In this document: one piece after another, positions 1 through 5,865 of the stretch
How the letters are laid out: each line of letters starts with the position of its first letter
Numbering within the stretch: the first letter of the stretch is position 1
Assembly (NCBI GenBank): GCA_002353585.1
Contig: DEJW01000019.1
Location: 1 to 20,188 of the forward strand
Direction of reading: 5' to 3'
DNA: 20,188 bases
Source: Prevotellaceae bacterium UBA2738
GTDB lineage: Bacteria > Bacteroidota > Bacteroidia > Bacteroidales > Bacteroidaceae
The notes under the pieces: generated by a model
The model's database searches: none
Told to the model about the DNA's origin: nothing
The model's input: the letters and a program-made list of their open reading frames with translations, nothing else
Translations under genes and position numbers: made by a program

Positions 1-150
1 GAGGCTAAGGGATGTAATGACTACCTGTGCCTGGCGCGCCCTGACCTCATCAAGAAGATGCACCAGGACTACATAGCTGCTGGGGCTGACATAATAGAGA
101 CCAACTCGTTCAACAGCACCCGCGTCTGCTTGCTAAGCATCCGTAAGTGA
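1..150 (+). pseudogene. Truncated, frameshifted duplicate of the metH 5' region
   Basis: The open frame from base 1 encodes a MetH homocysteine-domain segment (begins EAKGCNDYLCLARPDL, runs to ETNSFNS) and ends at a TGA at 148-150. Bases 1-123 match 2303-2425 of the intact metH downstream with only three mismatches (93, 108, 119). A one-base deletion near 128 then shifts the frame and similarity fades after about 133. The beginning lies outside the window, so the full length of the copy is unknown. It lacks nearly all of the enzyme and cannot be functional. It may be the remnant of a tandem duplication, or an assembly artefact if the window edge is a contig edge. Confidence 0.8.
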
Positions 151-211
151 CAACAAAACACAGCTATGAAATGACGATTTCTTTACTTTTTTTCAAAATA
201 ATTACTGAAAA

Positions 212-243
212 TTTGGAGAAAACAAAATAATTTCCTAAATTTG
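212..243 (+). promoter_or_regulatory. Bacteroidota promoter upstream of the structured RNA
   Basis: TTTG at 212-215, a 20-bp spacer, and TAAATTTG at 236-243 match the Bacteroidota sigma factor consensus (TTTG / TAnnTTTG). Transcription would start near 249-251, directly before the first hairpin at 259. There is no open reading frame for 350 bp, so the promoter drives either a small RNA or the long leader of the lipoprotein genes. Confidence 0.75.
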
Positions 244-249
244 CACCAT

Positions 250-527
250 CACCGATAAGTCCCATCATGGGACGAGAGGTGGTCTTATTGATAAGAAAAG
301 ACGTTTTCGAACGTCTGTCTCGTGGAACACGAATCTCGCAAATTCCAACCCCACAACGGACAGATGGCAACAAGAGACGTCTGCGTAGTACGTATCTATA
401 TAGTTAATGTATATATATCGTACTGGCGTGGGCTAGCTGCGTTGTCTATCTTATGTGGGGAAAGGCAATGCGAGAGCCAGTGTTCCTAGGATAGACAGGA
501 GAACAGACACCTACGCCTTTTTTTGTT
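250..527 (+). ncRNA. Candidate structured small RNA or regulatory leader (unrecognised family)
   Basis: This stretch follows a good promoter and ends in a terminator, with no plausible ORF. Helices visible by eye: GTCCC/GGGAC hairpin (259-273); a perfect 7-bp stem with a TTCG loop (299-316); TCGTG/CACGA (320-332); CGAGA (273-277) with TCTCG (334-338), closing a multibranch region; a long AT-rich hairpin AGTACG/CGTACT (387-424); possible long-range CCCCACA (349-355) with TGTGGGG (454-460); TGTCTATC (443-450) with GATAGACA (490-497); and closing stem GGCGTGGG (425-432) with CCTACGCC (510-517). I could not match it to SRP RNA, RNase P RNA, tmRNA, 6S RNA or the cobalamin riboswitch. It could be a stand-alone ncRNA or an attenuated leader for the lipoprotein genes. 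Confidence 0.55.
425..524 (+). terminator. Intrinsic terminator closing the structured RNA
   Basis: GGCGTGGG (425-432) pairs with CCTACGCC (510-517), eight pairs including one G-U, directly followed by seven Ts (518-524). The stem encloses about 77 nt with its own inner helix, so it is not a simple compact terminator; its use may depend on which inner fold forms. Confidence 0.55.
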
Positions 528-600
528 TGTAAGTAAAAACGCAAACTAAAACCTTTTGACTTTTGGGGTGTTGATGTCAGGCAAACAAAAATTCAATATT

Positions 601-1341
601 ATGAAAAGATTTTTCTACAGCCTATTGGCACTTATGGCAGTAACGTTCGGAACTCTTGCCTTCACTGCCTGCGGCGATGATGATGGAGGCAGTAGTTCTG
701 GTGGTGGTGGAGGCTCATACGAAGAACCAAATTACAAATCTCAGCTCATGGGACTATGGAGCGGCAAAGGCACAAACTGGGATGGTGCAACCATCAGCGT
801 GTCTGTGGACTTTGAATCAAGCACAAACGGATGGATTCTGTTATCCGGAACAGGGGGGTTGACATTATCCGACTTCTACAGTTGGAGTGCCAGCGGGTCG
901 TACATCAGTATGTCGGCTGAAAAATTTGCATCTCCTGTTACAATGAGTATTACTTCTGGGTCAATAGCAAGTGGTAATATCACAGTAGATATTAGATGTG
1001 AAAAAGAGAAATATAATGGAACCGTACAGTTGAAAAAAGACAGCGACAGCGGTTCCGCCTCTACCAGCGAAGTGAAACTGGGTTCTACGAGTGCACTCAT
1101 AATAAAAATGACAAAGTCATCATCTGGAACCAGTTACAGTTCTTCCACCTCCACCTGCTACAAGACTCGCGACTCTTCTGGCAACGTATATCTGTACAGC
1201 AACTCCAGCTACACTTCCAGAATAGGAAAGGCATCCTCCAACAGTCTGTCAACATGGGGTGACTATCGCGTAAGTTCTTACGACTACCTGGTTCGCTACA
1301 ACGTTACAACCAGTCACTCTACTTACTACTTCTTCAACTAA
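601..1341 (+). CDS. Surface lipoprotein of unknown function
   Basis: A 246-residue lipoprotein. The start at 601 is chosen because it gives a clean type II signal peptide: basic MKR, a hydrophobic stretch to residue 20, and lipobox FTAC with the lipidated cysteine at position 24. The next residues, GDDDGG, resemble the acidic lipoprotein export signal that sends Bacteroidota lipoproteins to the cell surface. A Gly/Ser linker (about 29-40) follows. The mature part begins with L-M-G-L-W, a pattern seen at the start of small lipocalin-like beta-barrel domains, and its C-terminal half is very rich in Ser, Thr and Tyr. No enzymatic motif is visible. No separate promoter is apparent, so expression may depend on read-through from 212. 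The next gene starts 53 bp downstream without an intervening terminator and has the same signal/linker cassette. Confidence 0.85.
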   Translation: MKRFFYSLLALMAVTFGTLAFTACGDDDGGSSSGGGGGSYEEPNYKSQLMGLWSGKGTNWDGATISVSVDFESSTNGWILLSGTGGLTLSDFYSWSASGSYISMSAEKFASPVTMSITSGSIASGNITVDIRCEKEKYNGTVQLKKDSDSGSASTSEVKLGSTSALIIKMTKSSSGTSYSSSTSTCYKTRDSSGNVYLYSNSSYTSRIGKASSNSLSTWGDYRVSSYDYLVRYNVTTSHSTYYFFN

Positions 1342-1394
1342 GACTGTACGAGATTTATATAGAAAAATTAAGTATAACTAAAAACCAAGGTAAA

Positions 1395-2018
1395 ATGAAA
1401 AAACTAATTAATTTTATGTCTATCATGCTTTGTTGCATGATGTTGGCAACAGCTTTCACTGCCTGCGGCGGTGATGATGATGGAGGCAGTAGTTCTGGTG
1501 GCGGTGGAAGTACAGATAACTCAACAACCAAAGCAAAGCTTGTTGGAAAATGGCAGGCTATTGCTGCCAAAGGCACCTTTTCCAGAAATGGTTATAATTA
1601 CAAGGACATTAATACTAAAGAAATATATGGTATTGATTCTTTATACAGCACGCCTGCATTAATTATTATTAATTCTGATGGCAAGTTTGAATCATTTCAT
1701 GCTGAATTATCAAACTATAAAATCATCAACGGAACAAGCTATCCCTTTGCTTATTCATGGCGAAAACAAGGAGCTTATCATGGTGGAGATGGAGAAGGCA
1801 CATACACACTAGAGGGTAATCAAATACAACTGAATGACAATGCTGGTTCTCCATTCTCAATCAAAGCTACTATCAATAGTTTAACTAACGACCGACTGAT
1901 ACTACACATTGTCAGCGAAGACGACGAAGGTAAATGTCATGAAAATGTAATAGTTACTTATGGTAGAGATGGTGACGGTGTCGAATACTTCACATATCCT
2001 TATCTTAACTGGAATTAG
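1395..2018 (+). CDS. Surface lipoprotein with a lipocalin-like domain
   Basis: A 207-residue lipoprotein. Signal peptide MKKLINFMSIMLCCMMLATA is followed by lipobox FTAC (Cys24), then GGDDDGG, an acidic export signal predicting surface exposure, and a Gly/Ser linker. The mature domain starts LVGKWQ and contains alternating beta-type segments such as GTYTLEGNQI and FSIKATINSLTNDRLIL, the pattern of Bacteroidota lipocalin-like proteins (LxGxW motif, small barrel). The ligand is unknown. AAGGTAAA precedes the ATG. It is probably co-transcribed with the lipoprotein gene upstream, and a terminator follows 51 bp after the stop. Nucleotides 1455-1509 are nearly identical to 661-712 of its neighbour, while the mature domains look unrelated or very divergent. 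Confidence 0.87.
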   Translation: MKKLINFMSIMLCCMMLATAFTACGGDDDGGSSSGGGGSTDNSTTKAKLVGKWQAIAAKGTFSRNGYNYKDINTKEIYGIDSLYSTPALIIINSDGKFESFHAELSNYKIINGTSYPFAYSWRKQGAYHGGDGEGTYTLEGNQIQLNDNAGSPFSIKATINSLTNDRLILHIVSEDDEGKCHENVIVTYGRDGDGVEYFTYPYLNWN

Positions 2019-2069
2019 ACATTTTACTTTAACTCGAAAATAGGATAGCAAAAGAAATAAAACAACACA

Positions 2070-2114
2070 CCCCTCATTATCCCACACTTATGGGATTTTG
2101 AGGGGGAATTTTTT
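2070..2114 (+). terminator. Intrinsic terminator after the lipoprotein pair
   Basis: CCCCTCA (2070-2076) pairs with TGAGGGG (2099-2105), and inside it ATCCCA (2079-2084) pairs with TGGGAT (2091-2096) over a CACTTA loop. A run of six Ts follows at 2109-2114. It separates the lipoprotein unit from the metH promoter. Confidence 0.85.
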
Positions 2115-2132
2115 GCTTTCACTTTATAATAA

Positions 2133-2164
2133 TTTGTCAATATGCGGAATTATTTGTAAATTTG
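2133..2164 (+). promoter_or_regulatory. metH operon promoter
   Basis: TTTG at 2133-2136, a 20-bp spacer and TAAATTTG at 2157-2164 fit the Bacteroidota promoter. The predicted start near 2170 leaves a leader of only about 20 nt, too short for a cobalamin or SAM riboswitch. It also rules out the in-frame TTG at 2162 as the metH start, because that codon lies inside the -7 box. Confidence 0.75.
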
Positions 2165-2191
2165 CAAGTTAAAAGGAAGAAAGCAGAAAGA

Positions 2192-5100
2192 ATGAGGGCA
2201 ACAAGACAGGACATACTCAACATGATGAGGGAGCGCATCCTTATACTCGATGGTGCTACAGGAACCTACCTGCAGCAGCATTTTCCTGAGGAGACGAAGG
2301 CGGAGGCTAAGGGATGTAATGACTACCTGTGCCTGGCGCGCCCTGACCTCATCAAGAAGATGCACCAGGACTACATAGCTGCTGGGGCTGACATCATAGA
2401 GACCAACTCATTCAACAGCAACCGCTTCTCGCTTGCCGACTATGGTCTGCAAGACAAGGTGTATGAGATAAACAAGGCAGCGGCAAGGATTGCGAGAGAG
2501 GCAGCAGGGGGTGAGTCTATCTTGGTGGCTGGCTCTATGGGTCCTACGAGCAAGACGACATCGATATCGGCTGATGTGAATGACCCTGGGGCGAGGGAGG
2601 TAACCTTCCAAGACCTGTATGAGACTTATCACGAGCAGGCTCGCGGACTGATAGATGGTGGAGCAGACATACTGCTGGTGGAAACCATCTTCGATACCCT
2701 CAATGCTAAGGCTGCTCTGAAGGCTATCACAGACCTCTCTGATGAAATGGGCATCGACATACCCATAATGGTGAGTGGCACACTGAGCGATGCCTCAGGC
2801 AGAACGCTCTCAGGACAGACCGTTGAGGCTTACTATGCTTCGTTGAGTCACCCAAACCTGCTGAGCATAGGACTGAACTGTGGCTTTGGTGCCAAACAGC
2901 TGTTGCCTTGGCTGAGGCGACTCTCTGAGATAGCCGAGTGTGCTGTTTCTGTGCACCCTAACGCTGGTTTGCCAAACGTGATGGGTGGCTATGACGAAAC
3001 CCCAGAGACCTTTGCCCAGACAGCCCGAGAGGTGTTCGAGGCTGGTCTGGTGAATATATATGGTGGATGCTGTGGCACTACACCTGAGCATATAAGAAGC
3101 CTCTCCCTAACCCTCTCCGAAGGGAGAGGGGATTATAAGCCTCGTCCATTGCCTGTACCTAAGGCGATAAAGCCGATGAGGCTGAGCGGACTGGAGGAGC
3201 TGGTAATAGACCATTCTACCTTTATAAATGTGGGCGAGCGAACCAATGTGGCTGGCTCGGCTAAGTTTAAGAAACTCATTCAGGCGAAGGACTACGAGGC
3301 AGCTCTCTCTGTGGCAAGACAACAGGTGGAGAATGGTGCTCAGGTGATAGACATCTGCATGGACGACGGACTGATAGACGGTGTGGAGGCGATGACGACC
3401 TTCCTCAACCTCATAGCCTCAGAGCCAGAGATAGCCAGAGTGCCTGTGATGATAGACTCCTCGAAGTGGGATATACTCAAGGCTGGTCTGCAGTGTGTGC
3501 AGGGCAAGTCGATAGTCAACTCCATCTCGCTAAAAGAGGGCGAGGAGAAATTCCTTGAGAAGGCTCGCCATGTCCACTCTATGGGAGCAGCAACAGTGGT
3601 GATGCTCTTTGACGAAGAGGGACAGGCTGACACCTACGAACGCAAGGTCAGTGTGGCTCGCAGAGCCTACAAACTGCTGAAGGGCATAGGATTCCCAACA
3701 GAAGACATAATCTTCGACCCCAACGTGCTGGCTGTTGCCACTGGTATGCCTGAGCACGACGATTATGCGAGAGCCTTCATCGAGGCTTGTCGCACCATAC
3801 ACGAGGAAATGCCCGAGGTGCACATGAGCGGAGGCATCAGCAACCTCTCATTCTCATTCCGAGGCAACAACACGATTCGCCAGGCTATGCACAGTGTGTT
3901 CCTATATCACGCTATGCAGGCTGGTCTCGACATGAGCATCGTGAATCCTGCTATGACCACCATATACAGCGACATTCCACAGGATATGCTACAGGTGGTG
4001 GAGGATGTGATATTGAATAAGGACCCCCTCCCTGCCCAAAAGGGCATCCCTCCCCGTGGGGAGGGCAACAATATGATTTCTCCAGCAGAGAGGTTAATAG
4101 AGTTTGCGGAGGAGATAAAAGAGCAACAAGGCAGTAATCGCATATCCTCTCTTCCCCTCTCGGGGGGAGATGTCACCACAGGTGACAGAGAGGGGGTCGG
4201 GGCTTCTATCGCCTCTCGCATCTCCCAAGCCATGCTGAAGGGCCTGACAGACAATATAGAGGCTGACACAGAGGAGGCATACAAAGAGGCTGGTTCGGCG
4301 TTAGGAGTGATAGACAACTACCTGATGCCAGCTATGGAACAGGTGGGCAAACTCTTTGGCGAGGGCAAGATGTTCCTGCCACAGGTGGTGAAGTCGGCTC
4401 GAGTAATGAAGAAAGCAGTGGCTGTGCTGGAGCCGTATATGAAAAGCCCCCTCCCTACCTCCCCCGAAAAGGGGAGGGGAGTTGCAACATCAAGTTGTAA
4501 AGATAACACACAGGCAGTATCTCCCTCTCCCTTCGGAGAGGGTCGGGGAGAGGCTGGTTCTGTCCTCATGGCCACCGTCAAGGGCGATGTGCACGATATA
4601 GGCAAGAATATAGTGTGTGTGGTGACCCAGTGTAACGGCTACGAGGTGGAGGACCTTGGTGTGATGGTTGACACCCAGACCATAGTGGATACAGCACAGA
4701 AGCATCAGGTGGATGTGATAGGCTTGTCAGGACTCATCACCCCATCATTAGACGAGATGATAAAGGTGGTGCAGGAGTTGCAACGTCGAGGTATGAAGAC
4801 CCCTGTGATAGTGGGTGGAGCAACAACCTCTGCTCTGCATACAGCAGTGAAGATGGCACCAGAATACCCTAATGGGGTGGTGATACAGTCTCACTCTGCT
4901 GCTGACAATGCTGCCATAATTCGCCGTCTGCTGGCTGACGACCACGAGGAATATATAGCAGAACAGAAGAACCAGCAGCGAATAGTGCGCGAGACATACC
5001 TCAACGAGAAGGCTAACAAGAAACCTCAGTTGAGTATGGTGGAGGCTCGCCAGCGCAGACACCAGAAGAGGGTAGGGGAGGTGGCCCTGCCTAAGGGCGA

Positions 5101-5788
5101 CACCTCGTTCGACCTCAAAGTGAGGGTAGCAGACATAAGAGAGCGCATTAACTGGAACTTCTTTTATCAGGCTTGGGGACTGAAAGGCGAAAACCGTCAA
5201 GGCGAGGAGGCAGAGAAACTGATGAAGGATGCCGAGGAGATGCTGAAGGTGATTGACGAACGCATAACCCTGCTTGCCAAGGCTCGCATACTGCCTGCCA
5301 ACAGCAACGAGTATGACGACATTATTATCAACGGGAACGGGAACAAATATGTCATCAACATGCCAAGAAGCGTGAAGGAGGCTGACGAGACTCTGTGTCT
5401 TGCCGACTACATCATGAGGGAAGGGGTAGATTTCATCTGTCCTTTCGTGGTGAGTGCTGGCATAGGACTGAAAGCCCTGCAGGATGAGTATCGCAAGGAC
5501 AATGACGAATACAAGGCTATGCTTGCCAAACTGCTCTGCGACCGCTTAGCAGAAGCACTTGCCGAGCACCTCAGCGACCAATTGAATTGGGGCGACAGGC
5601 GCATAAGATTCGCCTTTGGCTATGGAGCCTGCCCTGACCACAAACCAAAGGAGCAGATATTCCAGATACTTGGGGTAGGGGAGAAAGACGGACTCTCACT
5701 CACTGAGACCTATATGATAAACCCTGGCGAGAGCATCTGCGGACTGATATTCGCCAATACTCCAACGAAATACTTTAATGTTAATTGA
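2192..5788 (+). CDS. metH: Cobalamin-dependent methionine synthase
   Basis: Transfers a methyl group from 5-methyltetrahydrofolate to homocysteine via methylcobalamin, giving methionine (cytoplasmic). 1198 residues from the ATG at 2192, preceded by a purine-rich AAAGGAAGAAAG. All four modules are present: homocysteine domain (about 15-300) with zinc ligands Cys230 and Cys293/Cys294 (GGCCGTTPEH); pterin domain (about 340-605, starting INVGERTNVAGS); cap plus B12-binding domain (about 630-930) with cobalt-ligating His801 in GDVHDIGKN; and a reactivation domain (about 950-1198) with FGYGACPDH, which binds S-adenosylmethionine during reductive reactivation. Odd feature: interdomain linkers at about 303-314, 611-626, 652-670 and 751-789 are encoded by GC-rich palindromic repeats, giving Pro/Ser/Gly/Glu-rich peptides not expected in MetH. 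All catalytic motifs are retained, so the enzyme is probably active. The stop codon lies at the edge of an interspersed repeat. First gene of an operon with the transporter and metF. Confidence 0.97.
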   Translation: MRATRQDILNMMRERILILDGATGTYLQQHFPEETKAEAKGCNDYLCLARPDLIKKMHQDYIAAGADIIETNSFNSNRFSLADYGLQDKVYEINKAAARIAREAAGGESILVAGSMGPTSKTTSISADVNDPGAREVTFQDLYETYHEQARGLIDGGADILLVETIFDTLNAKAALKAITDLSDEMGIDIPIMVSGTLSDASGRTLSGQTVEAYYASLSHPNLLSIGLNCGFGAKQLLPWLRRLSEIAECAVSVHPNAGLPNVMGGYDETPETFAQTAREVFEAGLVNIYGGCCGTTPEHIRSLSLTLSEGRGDYKPRPLPVPKAIKPMRLSGLEELVIDHSTFINVGERTNVAGSAKFKKLIQAKDYEAALSVARQQVENGAQVIDICMDDGLIDGVEAMTTFLNLIASEPEIARVPVMIDSSKWDILKAGLQCVQGKSIVNSISLKEGEEKFLEKARHVHSMGAATVVMLFDEEGQADTYERKVSVARRAYKLLKGIGFPTEDIIFDPNVLAVATGMPEHDDYARAFIEACRTIHEEMPEVHMSGGISNLSFSFRGNNTIRQAMHSVFLYHAMQAGLDMSIVNPAMTTIYSDIPQDMLQVVEDVILNKDPLPAQKGIPPRGEGNNMISPAERLIEFAEEIKEQQGSNRISSLPLSGGDVTTGDREGVGASIASRISQAMLKGLTDNIEADTEEAYKEAGSALGVIDNYLMPAMEQVGKLFGEGKMFLPQVVKSARVMKKAVAVLEPYMKSPLPTSPEKGRGVATSSCKDNTQAVSPSPFGEGRGEAGSVLMATVKGDVHDIGKNIVCVVTQCNGYEVEDLGVMVDTQTIVDTAQKHQVDVIGLSGLITPSLDEMIKVVQELQRRGMKTPVIVGGATTSALHTAVKMAPEYPNGVVIQSHSAADNAAIIRRLLADDHEEYIAEQKNQQRIVRETYLNEKANKKPQLSMVEARQRRHQKRVGEVALPKGDTSFDLKVRVADIRERINWNFFYQAWGLKGENRQGEEAEKLMKDAEEMLKVIDERITLLAKARILPANSNEYDDIIINGNGNKYVINMPRSVKEADETLCLADYIMREGVDFICPFVVSAGIGLKALQDEYRKDNDEYKAMLAKLLCDRLAEALAEHLSDQLNWGDRRIRFAFGYGACPDHKPKEQIFQILGVGEKDGLSLTETYMINPGESICGLIFANTPTKYFNVN
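3100..3131. repeat. Palindromic element A in metH (Hcy/pterin linker)
   Basis: CCCTCTCC (3111-3118), loop GAAG, GGAGAGGG (3123-3130), preceded by CTCTCCCTAA. It encodes SLSLTLSEGRG in frame, between the homocysteine and pterin domains. Its reverse complement matches element E (4522-4553) at 29 of 32 positions. Confidence 0.85.
4024..4066. repeat. Palindromic element B in metH (after pterin domain)
   Basis: Two adjacent hairpins: TGCCC/GGGCA with an AAAA loop (4033-4046), and CCCTCCCC/GGGGAGGG with a GT centre (4048-4065), preceded by CCCCCTCCCT. Encodes DPLPAQKGIPPRGEG in frame. It shares the CCCCCTCCCT opening with element D. Confidence 0.8.
4147..4203. repeat. Palindromic element C in metH
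   Basis: Nested palindrome: outer CCCCTCTC (4154-4161) with GAGAGGGG (4188-4195), inner TGTCACC/GGTGACA over ACA (4171-4187). Encodes SSLPLSGGDVTTGDREGVG in frame, before the cap helices of the cobalamin module. Confidence 0.8.
4446..4479. repeat. Palindromic element D in metH (cap/B12-domain linker)
   Basis: CCCCCTCCCT, then CCTCCCC (4458-4464), loop CGAAAA, GGGGAGG (4471-4477). Encodes SPLPTSPEKGRG in frame. A smaller TTGCAAC/GTTGTAA hairpin follows at 4482-4500. Confidence 0.8.
4522..4553. repeat. Palindromic element E in metH, inverted copy of element A
   Basis: CCCTCTCC (4523-4530), loop CTTC, GGAGAGGG (4535-4542), then TCGGGGAGAGG. Encodes SPSPFGEGRGEA in frame, directly before the B12-binding domain. 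It matches the reverse complement of 3100-3131 at 29 of 32 positions. Confidence 0.85.
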
Positions 5789-5857
5789 CAATTGATAATT
5801 GAACTCCGAGCTTTGCTCGCCTGAGCACCTACGGAGCGCAAGAATTGACAATTTAAG
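5783..5857. repeat. Short interspersed repeat, copy 1
   Basis: Built of AATTGACAATT-type units at both ends (5783-5803 and 5843-5853) around a GC-richer core with CTCCG (5804-5808) pairing CGGAG (5831-5835). Core 5805-5825 matches the reverse complement of 10251-10271 with one mismatch. It overlaps the metH stop codon (TGA, 5786-5788) and fills most of the gap to the transporter gene. Confidence 0.75.
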
Positions 5858-5865
5858 ATTGATAA

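Noticed and set aside
164..373. 69-codon minus-strand ORF across the structured RNA region
   Set aside because: No recognisable protein features, runs antisense through hairpins and a promoter, and has no start signals.
425..527. SRP (4.5S) RNA or cobalamin riboswitch
   Set aside because: The conserved SRP apical motif (GGAAGCAGCC-like) is absent. GGGAAAGGC and AGCCAG weakly recall cobalamin riboswitch blocks, but the B12 box is not matched and the distance to metH is 1.7 kb behind a terminator.
2162..2191. TTG start for metH giving ten extra residues
   Set aside because: The codon lies within the -7 promoter box; the ATG at 2192 has a purine-rich upstream sequence and a normal MetH N-terminus.
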